A DNA stretch of 64,000 nucleotides from Molossus alvarezi. Taxonomy: Eukaryota; Chordata; Mammalia; Chiroptera; Molossidae. The notes beneath the pieces are model-generated. The model saw nothing but the letters and a program-made list of their open reading frames with translations. It was not told where the DNA came from and searched no databases. A program made the position numbers and the translations under genes. Every line of letters starts with the position of its first letter. Within the stretch, counting starts at the first letter, position 1. The DNA lies in assembly GCA_037176705.1 (NCBI GenBank), contig CM073886.1, positions 19,453,501-19,517,500 on the forward strand. The letters are read 5' to 3'. Below, piece by piece: positions 11,576 through 22,522 of this stretch.

Positions 11576-12117
11576 TTTGGAGGAATTCATACCCAAGTCA
11601 GCTCCTTCTACAAATAAACCATGAGAGAGCAAAGGGGCTGCCACACTACTGAAAGAGGCAGGTAACAGCAGCATCGGAGAAAAGTGTTGCCAAATTATTC
11701 GATGCATAATGACAAATGATTCTATAGTTAGCACCTATGGTTTTCAAGGAACAGCTCAGATGTTCCTCAGAACTTTTGGGCAGGAAGAGAAATTACCAGC
11801 AGTGGTAGGTAGCACAGTGACATGAAGTTGATACCACCCAGAGCTCAGCAGTGAGAAGGAAGGTCATGTGTGCATACCATTGTGTACCGTTGTGTGGCCA
11901 GAGAGAACTGCATATCTAAGGACAGGACGTGAAGGAATTCGGCCCTTGACTCCTGTTTCTTTATTCCTGATTATGAGAATTCCAGATCCATAAAGCACTT
12001 TGCTGCTTCCGTTTTTCTTCAACCTTGATTCATGTGGGAATCGCAAGCTATAGCATAGCCATCCAAGGAAATACAGAAAATGTGTGTTAGTTAAATTGCC
12101 AGTGTTTGGGACCCACC
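11576..12117. other. Unassigned DNA
   Basis: No gene or repeat recognised. A 150-codon minus-strand open frame at 11864-12316 continues into the MIR that follows and is judged spurious. Confidence 0.4.
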
Positions 12118-12260
12118 CCAAGTCATCTGTGTTTGTGCTGTGTGACCTTAGGCAAGTCTCAGGATCTCTCTGGGCTTCACGTCCTACTCTGGACACCTCA
12201 GTCTCAAATGAGGACATGGGGACAGATGCTTCAAAATGCAGGTGACCGTTCCCCACGAAG
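12118..12260 (+). mobile_element. MIR SINE fragment
   Basis: The MIR core is clear: 'GTGCTGTGTGACCTTAGGCAAGTC', then 'CAGGATCTCTCTGGGCTTCA' and 'CTCAGTCTCAAATGAGGACATGGGGAC'. The 5' part is diverged. Confidence 0.8.
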
Positions 12261-12805
12261 TCACTGCTCTTACTGTGGGCAGATGTATGCATCCAGTGCC
12301 ACGGGGAGCATTGCAAGAATTTCGTTATTTAATGAAGGCTAATTCTTTCCCTGGTAACACACACACGAAATGACCAGGCGTCTATTCGCTGATGACGATG
12401 TGGTATTTTGCGCGTGCTGCCTCATTTAGTTCCTGCAACAACCCTCTTCGGTCCACAATGCCTTGCTGTGTGTACATGTCTCACCAGCACTGATCTCAAG
12501 GGCTTTGTGGTGAACCTCAAATTCAATCCTGGAAAATCTGTGTTTTCACATGTCACCTAGTCATTGTACAGTTGGGCCATCTTCAATACTCTCTCCAAAT
12601 ATGATGGAAATGCGACCCAACTGACAGACAGATGGACAGAGCACTTATTTAATTTATGTAGAATCTAACATATGACATGCATTCTCATATTAGATGCTAC
12701 ACACTACATAGTATGGTGTTACATTGGACACTACATGTAACAGATGTTGACATATCAGCTCGTTTTTATGGATAATGATTTCTGAGGTTGATGGGGTTAA
12801 ATTCT
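12261..12805. other. Unassigned DNA
   Basis: About 550 bases with no gene. A short internal echo, 'GATGCTACACACTACATAG' and 'GGACACTACATGTAACAGATG', lies at 12693-12746, but it is too diverged to call a repeat. Confidence 0.35.
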
Positions 12806-13045
12806 AAGTTAGGCAGCGCTGGCCGGTGTAGCTCAGTTGGTTGGACATTGTTCATGCAACAGAAGGTTGCTGGTTCACGTCCTGGTCAGGGCACATGCTT
12901 GGGTTGCAGGCGCAGTCCCCAGTAGGGGCAGTGCAGGAGGCAACCGATCCACGTTCCCCTCTCAAGGTGATGTTTCTCTCACTCTCTCTCCTTTCCTCTC
13001 TCTCTGAAAATCAAAACAAATATTTTTAAAAAACAAGTCAGGTAG
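12806..13045 (+). mobile_element. Ves SINE with imperfect TSD
   Basis: The body (12817-13034) starts GCGCTGGCCGG and has the A box TAGCTCAGTTGG, a degraded B box GGTTCACGTCC, GGGCACATGC, a CT-rich region and an AAAACAAATA tail. The flanks are 11-bp direct repeats with two mismatches, AAGTTAGGCAG at 12806-12816 and AAGTCAGGTAG at 13035-13045. Confidence 0.9.
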
Positions 13046-13170
13046 TTATTAGAAGAGAGTCAAAATGTGTCAGATATCAGCCCAACTGTCCCATTACCAC
13101 TACATCTGAGAAGATCCGAAACAGAAGCAGTGTCTCTGCTGCCTCTCATACGGTTAAAATAAATGAAGTG

Positions 13171-13531
13171 GTCTGTGTGTGAGTGTGTGTGTGTGTGTGA
13201 GTGTGAATGTGAATGTGAGTGTGTGAGAGTAAGTGTGTGACTGTATGTGAGTCTAAAAGTGTGTGAGTCTAAACATGTGTGTGTGTGTGTGAGTGTGTGA
13301 CTGTGTGAATGAGTCTATGAGTGTGAGTATAAATGTGTGTGAGTGGATGAGTGTGAGTGTGTGAGAGTGTGAGTGTGAGTGTGTGGTTGTGTGACTAGTG
13401 TTAGTGTGAGCATGTGTGTGAGTGTAAGTAAATGTGTGCATGTGAGTGTGACTGTGTGAGTGTGAGAGTGTGAGTGAGTGTGTGGCTGTGTGAGAGTGTG
13501 ACTGTGTGAGTGAGTGTGAGAGTGTGTGTGA
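13171..13531. repeat. GTGTGA-type low-complexity tandem tract
   Basis: About 360 bases built almost only of GTGTGA, GTGTGT, GTGAGT and GTGTGACT units, an irregular TG/GA repeat. Open frames through it give only His/Thr or Ser/Val repeats and are not genes. Alternating purine-pyrimidine DNA of this kind can form Z-DNA in general; whether it does here is unknown. Confidence 0.95.
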
Positions 13532-14960
13532 AGGAAGCCCTGCTAGAGGAATGCCATGGGCCTGTGCACAGGGAAGAGGGCTGCTCTGAAGGCCCTCTCA
13601 GGGAGGCCGCAGTGAGGCCGGAGGGTTTGGCCTCCCCTTGACGCAGCGGCCTCTCCAGTATTGGAAGCTCCAGTCCCCAGGACTCACTGTAAATCGTTTT
13701 TGGATGATGCTGTGGACACACTGGGCTTCTTTCTCCCTACCCCTGTTGGCGGAGTCCCTTCTTCCACATTCCCTTCCTTCAGATGGTGCCATTAATTACG
13801 CTTCCACATTCTTGCATCACCTCCCAGAAACTCCATCCGGGTCACCTTGAAGTCTTCGGGTATACATTTACAGTCTCTTAATTTATTTTTGTCTATGGAT
13901 AGCCACATCCACTAGGTGCGAAATTTTCTTTCTTTCCCAGGGTAACCTCCGTCCCCAGTCTCTGTGAGCTGTCAGTTGAAAGAATAAACTAAAACCAACT
14001 AAACAAAAACACTGACTTTGCAGCTAGCAGAACATTTTCAAACTATCCACCTGCTGTGTGTTTCTGGACCATGTAGGAAAAGCCACCTGCTCGGGGGTGG
14101 GGAGACTTCACATCCCTTCCCCGAAGCCCACCCTCCAGGCCTCGGCTCCGAGCCTGCATCCAAACCTGCCCCGAGCCTGTGCAGGGAGGCGAGTTCAGCT
14201 TTGTGCAGGTTTGGGCTGGAGAGACCCATTTGTGTCGCTGCACATTTCAGAGCAGTTCCGTCTCGTTGGGCCTGCCCATAATAGCCGCCGAGCTTCTAGG
14301 CAGCACTTACAGGAGGCCTAAATTGACTTAGAAAGCTTTGCATTAAGCAGATGTTTACTCTTGGGGAAGATTAAAACCATTTTGCATCAAAGAGGTAGTG
14401 GCACTTCCCCAAAGCATGAAAGAATTGTTTCTTTTGCTTGACTGAGACCCTCCTCCATTCTCTGCTCGACACCCCCTGGTCCTGGAAATGGAGGAAGTCC
14501 AAGTTAGACCAGGTGAGTCCAAGGGAGGAAGGTGACGAAGGGGAGTCTTTCCCCTGCAGCTGCACTGGCCTTGCTTCTACGTGTAAGGATGACGAATGCC
14601 TCGTAAGGACGACTAAGGCAGCCAAAACACATGGGGTCACCCAGAGGAGGTGGGGGGGGGCGGAAGGGAATGCTTCCCAGACTCGATCGCGCCCACTTTC
14701 TGCCTGACAACGTATGAAAATATCAAAAAGCCTCAAACGTGCTCCTGAAAGTAGTTCAAAACACAGAAACATTCTAGAGGCTGAACTGGAAGGCAAATTG
14801 TCAGTGTGTGGTGTGTGTGTGTGTGTGTGTGCACTTGCTCATGCATTTTGAGTGCTTCCTGTCACATGAAGTGGCTTCAATTGAGGTAGAACATAGTATG
14901 AGAGTGTGATTCACAAGGTACAAGTTCACTGTCCATGTGTAGGAAACAGTTGCAGTCAAG
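13532..14960. other. Unassigned DNA, partly GC-rich, with a GT run
   Basis: No gene is supported. The stretch at 13550-14300 is moderately GC-rich, with overlapping open frames on both strands but no consistent coding frame. A G-rich stretch lies near 14646-14660. A near-perfect 28-bp GT run lies at 14804-14831. The repeat-free block 14260-14410 (CATAATAGCC, CCTAAATTGACTTAG, GCATTAAGCAG) looks like candidate conserved DNA. Confidence 0.4.
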
Positions 14961-14964
14961 TTAA

Positions 14965-15095
14965 TATCTCAGTCAGCTGTGTAGTGGCTGTGTGACCTTG
15001 GGCAAGTCACTTAGTCTCTCTGAACCTTGTTTTTCCAATCTGTTTGGGGGGGGGGGAGATAAATGTTTCCTGAGGTCTCAACAAGATGCCTTGTA
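14965..15095 (+). mobile_element. MIR SINE
   Basis: The MIR core is very clear: 'GTGGCTGTGTGACCTTGGGCAAGTCACTTAGTCTCTCTGAACC'. It continues with 'TTTTTCCAATCTG', a G run and 'GAGATAAATG'. The G run (15044-15056) lies where MIR has the AATGGGGATAAT block. Confidence 0.88.
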
Positions 15096-16227
15096 AATCA
15101 CCCAGCCTGGAGCCTGACAGACAGTTGAGATGTTTTGTTGACCCTGGCGGGTAAAACTGCTGGTTGTTGTTGTTATTAGAGACCCTGGCAGACAGAACCA
15201 CAGAGAAGGTCAAAGGTCGCAGAAAGCCTGGATCCTGATTTTTGCTGGGTCTAGACTCCTTGTCTGCTATGATGTTGGAGGGGAACCTTCAAATAAATAC
15301 ATCAAGCAGTTGAGAAATCCTGCCTCCAATCTAATTACCGTTGTGTTGCTTATAATTAGTAAGAGCCTTGACTTCTTCAGGGAAGGGGAATAAAACAAAT
15401 CCAGTTCTGCAGGTGCACCAATGAGATGACGAGCAGAGAACACTCAGAGCAGCGTCTGGCCTGGACTGAATTATTAATAAGAGATCCTCCTGAAGGTAGT
15501 AAAAAACAAAACAAAACACCGGGATCTTTTAGGCCTCTGACCCGGGCAAAGCGCTTGACGTAAAATGGGTCGCATGTCTTTTAAGGCAGTGTGCCGAGGG
15601 GCCGGGAAAAGGTCACCATGGGTTCCTAGAACCTTTAAACACATGGGGACTTCGATCACTGGTCCTTTCTGCTGGCACCGGGTCAGTTGTTTTGTTGGAG
15701 GACAAAACATGTTTTGCTTCAGGCAAAGTACACTCCGTGGAGTGTTTCATGACTTCCGTGGAAGTTGGAGCTGCTGTGTTTCCGTGTCTGAGCCCCGATC
15801 AATGCCCAGAAGGTCCCTGTCCTTGCTACTCATCCAGGGGAGGTGGAGGGACCAGCCAGCTAGTACATGTTGGCGTCTGCGTTTCATTGTTGACACATCA
15901 GCACAAGTGGGAGGAGCCATATGGCCTTCCTGGAATCTGCTGGGGAGGGAAAGAGGACATTCGAGGGGACGTGTTTTGGAACTGGAAGACAGAACAAGAT
16001 CATGTTTGTAGGTGTGGTGAAAAAGGAGAACAGCCAGTCGGCTTCAGCATGTCTAAGTCCTGTGTGACAGCGACACCTTTTCAAGGTATCGTAAAGGTCA
16101 GGAACCACCATTCACTGCCTGTTGGTGGTCGCGCGGTCCGGGTGTCCACCACAGCTCACACTGACAACCTGGTAGCTGTGGCGTCAGTGCCAGCTGGGCC
16201 CCCATCTTCTGAAGGCTCGGCCACCAG
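15096..16227. other. Unassigned DNA
   Basis: No gene. The block 15320-15500 is repeat-free with TCTAATTACC, TATAATTAGTAAG and GAATTATTAATAAG motifs, and is a candidate conserved element. A 194-codon frame at 15692-16276 runs into the SINE that follows; see the rejected list. Confidence 0.4.
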
Positions 16228-16479
16228 GAAAGAAATCCCTGTTTATATTTATAATTTTTTTCTTTATTTGTTTTAGAGAGAGAGGAAGGGAGAGGGAGAG
16301 ATAGAAACATCGATGAGCGAGAACATGGATTGGCTGCCTCCCGCACCCTCCCCCCCCGAGGATCGGGCCCACAACCTGGGCGTGTGCCCTGGCTGGGAAT
16401 CAAACTGGTGACCTCTTTGTGCATGGGTCAATGCTCAACCACTGAGCCACAGCAGCCGGGCGAAAGAAAGCCCTTTTTA
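16228..16479 (-). mobile_element. Ves SINE with imperfect TSD
   Basis: The reverse-strand body (16246-16461) has the T-rich tail, GAGAGAGAGGAAGGG, AACATCGATGAG, 'CACAACCTGGGCGTGTGCCC', 'GGGAATCAAACTGG' (B box complement) and 'CAACCACTGAGCCAC' (A box complement). The flanks repeat as GAAAGAAATCCCTGTTTA at 16228-16245 and GAAAGAAAGCCCTTTTTA at 16462-16479. Confidence 0.93.
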
Positions 16480-17569
16480 CAGTGTCAGATCTGTTTACCT
16501 GTAATTACTATGGAGATGGGACCTTGGAATTAAATGTATAAATGGGACATTTTTAGTAAAAAAAAAAAAAAATGTTGACTCTATTCTGGTGCTTATCCAC
16601 AGATCTTGAGATGCCCCTCTTTAAAAAAATTTACCATTTCAGTTGGCTTTTCTTGGTAGTATCAGGTTGAGTATCTTGGTTTCAAGAACGACAGATTTAC
16701 CTTGACTATCTTAGGCGATTTATAGAATGGGTCCTGAGTAGCTTCCAGAGGTGACAGGAAGGCTGGAGGAAGAGGCTCGACCGAGGGCAGATCCGGGAGG
16801 ACTATTCAATCATGAGCAGCTCGCTCCCAGCGCCCTTTACCCCAACGGCCCTGCAGCCATTCCTTCTATCCCGGCCTCTCTCTCGCTGAAATGCCAAGTC
16901 TCAGAAGAAGCAATACTTGCTGGTTTGCATTCTTGCCCTGAGAGAACCCCCCGGGAGAATTCTGAAGACATCTTTAGGGCTCCCATGGTGAAGGTACTAT
17001 ATTTGTTTTTCTGCATATGAGCAAGGAAGAGGCAGCCTATGTAAAAGGATATCAAGGCTCTCTTAGGAAGGGGCAGTGAAGACTCCTGAATGTGCCCATT
17101 AGATGACAAGCATTCTGACTGTTACTATATCAGAATAGACCCTCAATGGTCAGAATGACTCCTGTGGTATATATACAGTGTATGTCGCTATAAATACATC
17201 TATCTACTCATCCCAATGTGATACATATACAATTTTATGAGGAACTGTGTTTCAAGACCAGTGTCTTGAGTACCAGGGACCTTTTTTTTGCCTCTTTGTA
17301 ACCATAAACATCTTTGTGAGATATAAATGTCACCAGAAACCCGAGAAGCAGATGAAACACTCCACAGGGTAATAAATATGTGAAGGGCCTTGCCAGATAT
17401 TTTGTAGCAAGAAAGGATTTAGAGTATATCCAAGACTGAGAGCCTAAATTGGGACTCACCATTTTTATAGTCTCAATTCATCCACCAACCCTTCCGTGCC
17501 ATAAATAGGCAGGGCCAGAGAACCTTGTTGGTTATTAATGTTGAATTGCTGCATTCAATTATGTCAGTG
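16480..17569. other. Unassigned DNA
   Basis: No gene or named repeat. A 13-A run lies near 16559-16571. Mostly single-copy in appearance. Confidence 0.4.
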
Positions 17570-17782
17570 CAGCAGTTCTCGACGGGGAGCAGTTTTCCCC
17601 ACAGGGGACATTTGGCAATGCCCGGGGACATTTTTGGTTGTCACAAATGGGCCGAGAGTGCTCCTGGCATCTCGTGCCTAGAGATCAGGGATGCTGCTGA
17701 ACATCCTGTCTGAACAGGACACCCTCCCACAACAAGGAGGACTAGTGCTCTGACTATCAAAAATCCAGGGACTGAGAAATGC
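17570..17782 (+). mobile_element. MER20 hAT DNA element, near full length
   Basis: Best MER20 copy in the window: 'CAGCAGTTCTCGACGGGGAGCAG', 'GGGGACATTTGGCAATGCCCGGGGACATTTTTGGTTGTCAC', 'ATCAGGGATGCTGCTGAACATCCTG' and 'ACACCCTCCCACAACAAGGA', with a degraded right end. The length is close to the 219-bp consensus. Confidence 0.9.
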
Positions 17783-19720
17783 TATTTCAGTGTGAGATGT
17801 CAGTGCCGCTCACATCAACTTCTGTAAAGTAAGGACACTATTAGGAGGATGCAGTTATCTGGTGTGATTAGAGCTGGGGCAGCTGGGACTCAAAGACCGT
17901 AGCAGAGCCACCGACTCTCCCTCCGTGTCTCCTCTGAGTTATTCCCACTGCCACCAACCCACGCTCTGCTCGTGGCAGGACATCAGGCTGCTGAAGCTAC
18001 TGAGCTTCTCTGTTTTGACATCAGAGGACGGTTGAGGCTTTTCCCTGGTTTCCTGTCAGTCATTCCCCAGGAAATGTTTGATTGGTCTGGAATAGGTCAG
18101 GGGCTCACTACTGAACCAATCAATCAGCGATAGCCTGGGTGCAAGGTTGGGTCATTATACTCTGCTCAGGTGTATTGGGGCCTTTTCCAGAGACACTGGG
18201 ATTGTTTGGAGCTGGGCCACCACCCCCATTGACGTCTCCTTCAAGTGCATGTTTCCTTATTGCCAGGACATTTGTAAATCTGACGGGGTTTCCAGCAGAG
18301 CTGTGTCAGAGAATGTCACTTAGGCATTGCCAGATTGTTGAGCACCTCGGCTGAAAATCGCCAAGGCACAGACACCGGGAGAGGAAGCGCCGTCTGTGCG
18401 TGTTCCCAGGGAAGCTGGGCCGACATGTATTGTGAGATTGTCGAACCACGTTGGGCCTTGAAAAGGGATCTGGCCCAGCTCTCTGCACCCAGGCTTGTGA
18501 ATTTGTAAACGTCTGAGACAGACAGGCTGTCGCAGCACAGCCTCAGATGGTCTCGGTCATCTCTTCCTGGCCCGACCACGGAGGCTGGCTTCCTCAGCCT
18601 AACTTTGTCCTATTTGATAGGTTTGTTGCCGTGGATTGGAAACTCTGGTCAGTTTCTCGGATGATATTGATATATTTTTTCCCCACTTAGATGAAATTTG
18701 TCAAGCCTGCATTGTGCTAAGCCCTATTAAAATGGTGCCAGAGACCCAATTATGGCAGCTACAAAGGCATCCGAGAGTAAGCACAGAAAAACACATAAAG
18801 GGATTAAAGATCAAAAATCGGATTCTAGTGAAAGTCCATTAGGAGACATCAGGCAGAAAGACATGAAAGAATTAGAATATGAAGAACAAAGCCACAGAGA
18901 GCCGTTTGGATGTCCTCACTTCTCACACCCCCTAACCATTTAATTTTGAGCGTGTTTACTCTTTTAAAAATGAAATGAAATGATCGATTGTACTTTTGTC
19001 AGGTGGACGTGTTTTTAAAGTCTGGTGTGAAATGAATTGCAGATGGGTTTTCTGGCTTGATCCTGTTTTTCTCCTCCTGGTCTTAGACAATCTGGTGTCG
19101 GTGAATCATGAAATCGCTGCTGGTGAGCACATTTACTGGGTTTGCAGAGCTGCTCCTAGGCTGGATGGTGTTGGCAGCTACACCCCGGGAGGGGCAGAGG
19201 CCCTGGCCCCCGCTGAGATAGGGAGCTGTCATTCACCTTGCAGCCCTCACCTTGTGGGCCCTGAAGAAGACTCCTCAGGGCCCGGCTGCCCCGAACCAGG
19301 TGGGAGACAGTCGTCCTCACAAGGTTCTCCTCCGGTCTCGCCCCTGCAGCAGATTCTCTGACAAACCCTTATCCAAATGTTTGATTTCCCCTCTGCTGCT
19401 TGCAAAGAAAATGTGTATGTGACCTCGTAGGAGGGAGATACTTCTACCTGTATCATCATGAAGTATCTTCTCCAGGTGTGTGCGGTGGGGGTGTGAGAGA
19501 TGGAACCCCCGGCTTGCGGCAGCGTCCCACTCCAGGCTCGGGGGCTCACGCGCTCCACAGAACTGCATCCGTCAGGCCACGGGGACGGTGGAGAGCTAGA
19601 GAGCAGATGTCCCATCACATATGTTCCCTCGAAAGGAGGCATCTTCTACCTGACCACGGTCATTTCTCCCCATGAAGTGATACAGGGTCTGTATTACCAG
19701 ATCTTCTGATATCTAAAAGA
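17783..19720. other. Unassigned DNA
   Basis: About 1.9 kb without a recognisable repeat or gene. A 63-codon lysine/glutamate-rich open frame at 18752-18943 follows a polypyrimidine-AG stretch (TTTTTTCCCCACTTAG, ending about 18690). It is the only frame here with protein-like composition, but I cannot tie it to a family. CpGs are somewhat enriched near 19490-19590. Confidence 0.35.
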
Positions 19721-19756
19721 CACTAAACAAAAACAAAAACAAAAACAAAAAACAGA
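19721..19756. repeat. CAAAAA simple repeat
   Basis: Tandem ACAAAA/CAAAAA units, six to seven copies, followed by single-copy AT-rich DNA. Confidence 0.9.
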
Positions 19757-19789
19757 TTTTTATGGGAATAGTTATCATGGTTTTTAAAT

Positions 19790-19985
19790 AACATCAACAT
19801 TTAAATATATAGTAAACATGCACACACATATATTATATATGTACATATAGGTGTATGTATATAGTTACATGTAACATACTATACCTACATACATTTGTCT
19901 GTGTATTACACATAAGTAAATATGTATATTTATGATATATATATTTGAGGTATAGGTATATGTCATATAACTAAGCATACCATTA
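19790..19985. repeat. AT-rich TATATG/TACATA low-complexity tract
   Basis: Irregular TATATA, TACATA and GTATAT units for about 200 bases, with no fixed unit. Confidence 0.8.
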
Positions 19986-20435
19986 GCCCAAGCGTCACGG
20001 ACTTGTAATCTCCACTCTAAAGAAAGAAGGCCATGCGATTATCCCAAACTGGTGTTTCATATTCCATCAGGTTTTTTTTTTTCCCATTTATTTTGAAAGG
20101 TCCCACTTTGGAAAGTTTAGGTATTACTAGGAGGACGCTGTTATTGATCAAGAATCTTTAGCTATTAAAAAGGTTTCCTGATGGTGTCAAAACACCATCA
20201 ATTTTAATTCCTTTTATTTTAAAAGAGAGCAGGTGACCTAGTCGAGTTAAGGGGGTGAGTGGTAAGAGGAGAAGAAATCTCTTGAACCATTATGCTCAGA
20301 TTAAACCAACAAAGAAAGGCTATTGCAATGACCCAGGAAATTTCACCCATTGTTCCCAGAATCAGCACCGAATCATTCTTCCCAACACAAAGGGATTCGC
20401 CATGAGAAGGAAGGGCCAGGTGGTCCCCCCCACTT
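19986..20435. other. Unassigned DNA
   Basis: No gene. A small inverted echo, TGATGGTGTC-AAAACACCATCA, lies at 20179-20200 and could form a short hairpin. A short T run lies near 20073. Confidence 0.35.
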
Positions 20436-20493
20436 GGCCTTACCTACTTGTACAACCTCCCACCGGCCTTACCTACTTGTACAACCTCCCACC
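20436..20493. repeat. Perfect 29-bp tandem duplication
   Basis: The unit at 20436-20464 (GGCCTTACCTACTTGT...) is repeated without mismatch at 20465-20493. The lack of divergence implies a recent event, in DNA otherwise without repeats. Confidence 0.95.
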
Positions 20494-20609
20494 TGCCCAC
20501 CTAATAGAACAGTCCTCCTGCTCTTCATCTCTGAAAGGCCTTTCCTACCACAGGTGAGAACTTGTGAGCACTGAATGATGTCAGAGCATCATTCTGTGAA
20601 AATCTAGAG

Positions 20610-20816
20610 CCGTACTGCTCGGTATGTCAGCCTCTACTCTGTGTAGCTAATTGCATTGAAATTCATTGAAATTCAACCACAGTTTTCAAAACATCAGTTT
20701 CGTAATCACATGCACTGCATTTCCAGTGGTCAGTAGCCACATGTGGCTACCACATTGCACAGCACAGATGTAGAACATCTTTGTCCTTCCAGAAAGTTCT
20801 CTTGGACGGTACTTAC
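20610..20816 (+). mobile_element. Non-autonomous hAT (Charlie-type) element
   Basis: Same family as 7611-7779, better preserved: 'GTACTGCTCGGTATGTCAGCC', an internal 'TTGAAATTCATTGAAATTCA' block, 'CAGTGGTCAGTAGCCACATGTGGCTACCAC', 'GCACAGCACAGATGTAGAACATC' and 'AGAAAGTTCTCTTGGACGG'. Confidence 0.75.
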
Positions 20817-21014
20817 TATCCTGGCGTGTCGAGTATGGTGAAGACTCAAGAGTAGCTGTACCCTGAGAGCAGTTAGCGAAGCAATGTGGGCCAGAGAAGC
20901 CTGGGGTCAAACCCAGACCAGCACCTTGACCTCCGGCGGGCCATCGAACTTCATGGGTTTCTCACGGGCACAGGGATATTTTAATTCCTTCTTCAGGGTG
21001 ATGCAAACAGCAGA

Positions 21015-21185
21015 AGTTGTGCGCTTCAGAGTCAGATCCAGGTTCAAATCCCAGTTCTGCCTCTAGTCTGCCTTATGACTTTGTCCGCCTATTTCCAGCT
21101 GAATTTTCTCATCTTTATAAAACGTGGATAATATGCCAGATCATGAACATTTAGGGGAAATACAATGAGTCCGTGAGTACGCCAC
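21015..21185 (+). mobile_element. MIR SINE
   Basis: MIR order is intact: 'TCAGAGTCAGATCCAGGTTCAAATCCCAGTTCTGCC', 'CCTTATGACTTTG', 'GAATTTTCTCATCTTTATAAAACGTGGATAATA', then a diverged 3' part. Confidence 0.85.
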
Positions 21186-21959
21186 GCAGAGTCCATGTCT
21201 CCAGTGCCCACCCAGTCTGCAAATCATAGATATTCCAGTAACACCATAGACTCCCTCCTTTCCAGAGTTTCGACCAGAAGCATCTAATTAGCCAATGGAC
21301 TGAGCTGGAGCTAGCTCTTATGAGAGCGGACCCTCGTGCTGCTTAATGCTCTGAGCCCAGCAACCTCAGCCGGCAGCCCTCCTCTGCCCATTGCCAGATG
21401 CATAGCTTTAAGCAACTTATTTTTACCTCTCTATGACTTGGGGTATGGTAAGATCAAATGAGAGAAGACTTTACCATGGAGCTGCACCTACAGAAAGTTC
21501 TCGATGATAATAATGTAATACTATAATAACCAACGATCAGTAATGTAATAATAGAATCGACTTCTGATAAGCTCTCTTGATGGTGAAGAATATAATGTGG
21601 CAGTGGTGCAAGGTTTAATGAAGGTGGAAGAAAGAGGAAAAAAGGTTTGCACAACTCTAGAATGAATGGGGGGCCCAGTCCATCCAGACCCCTGGTCTGC
21701 TCAACAGAGCAGGGTGGCTTGCATGCCATGCACCTTAGTAGCAAAGGCCATGATGTTGCCCCAGCTCTGAAAGGCTAACCGAGCCGCCAGGAGGAAGCCC
21801 AGAGCGCCCCGCTCCAGCGCCTCTTGAAGCTTTTCTGCAAAGTGGAGGCCTGAACGAGAAGCAAAGGCGGACAGATGGTGTCCCGCAGACTCTCCCTCCA
21901 GCCTTTCATCTCTCCTCTCACTATTAATTCATCTGTTTGGACGGATACGTTCACGCATG
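21186..21959. other. Unassigned DNA
   Basis: No gene. Part of it (21380-21530) has weak MIR-like phrasing (AAGCAACTTATTTTTACCTCTCTATGACTT), too diverged to delimit with confidence. Confidence 0.35.
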
Positions 21960-22160
21960 GAACCAAGATGAATAATAATGAGGTTTTTAATAACTCCCAG
22001 CATTTGCATTCCTAGTTACTCTTTACATGGTTCTAGCTGATTAAAATGAATCATTTACATAATTAACATATGGTTATAGTGTTCGCTTTAATATGCTGAT
22101 TATCTCAATACTTTTGTCTGGAGTCAACTGGATTCAAACTGTAACAATTGTTTGAAGTGA
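21960..22160. promoter_or_regulatory. Candidate conserved regulatory element (motif-dense, repeat-free)
   Basis: An AT-rich, non-repetitive block with a POU octamer-like site (CATTTGCATT, 22001-22010), a homeodomain core (TAATTAA, 22060-22066), a CATATG E-box (22067-22072) and a palindromic SOX-like AACAATTGTT (22143-22152). This combination is typical of vertebrate developmental enhancers. The motifs are seen directly; activity and conservation are inference. Confidence 0.35.
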
Positions 22161-22330
22161 GACTAGTTGATTCCTGGGAGGATGAGGGGATGTTTGCCAC
22201 GGTGCCGGATGAGCAAGAGCAAACTCTCCAAGAAGTTTGTTTTGTTTCTGGTTGGTAATGTGATGGAAAAACACGTAAAGAAGAATGATCATTGCAAGGG
22301 TCATGGTAGCTCTGGTTTTTTCCATGTCAG

Positions 22331-22460
22331 GTGCCATCATTTCCATTATCTCAAATTCCTGCTGCCCCTACAAAGTACAAAGCATTATCCCTACTTTACA
22401 GAGGCAGAAACTGAGGCTTTCGGAAATTAAGGGGCTTTGTTGGAGCCAGAGTGCTGTTGT
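22331..22460 (-). mobile_element. MIR SINE fragment
   Basis: Reverse MIR: 'TATCCCTACTTTACAGAGGCAGAAACTGAGGCTTTCGGAAATTAAGGGGCTTTG', the TTTTACAGATGAGGAAACTGAGGC block, with a diverged left part. Confidence 0.8.
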
Positions 22461-22522
22461 GTATGAGAGTCACCGACTACCTTAGCTCTTCTTCAATCCC
22501 AGAATTAAGAACTTTAATTATG

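Noticed and set aside
12817..12900. Possible tRNA gene (A and B boxes)
   Set aside because: The tRNA-like head belongs to a Ves SINE with the usual body, tail and flanking duplication. The same holds for the other Ves heads.
13253..13721. His/Thr-repeat open frames
   Set aside because: Translation of the GTGTGA-type low-complexity tract; not protein-coding.
15692..16276. 194-codon plus-strand open frame
   Set aside because: Its end lies in a Ves SINE (16246-16461), and several other frames overlap it on both strands. No conserved motif.
20436..20493. CRISPR-like repeat
   Set aside because: Two adjacent copies without spacers in mammalian DNA; a tandem duplication.
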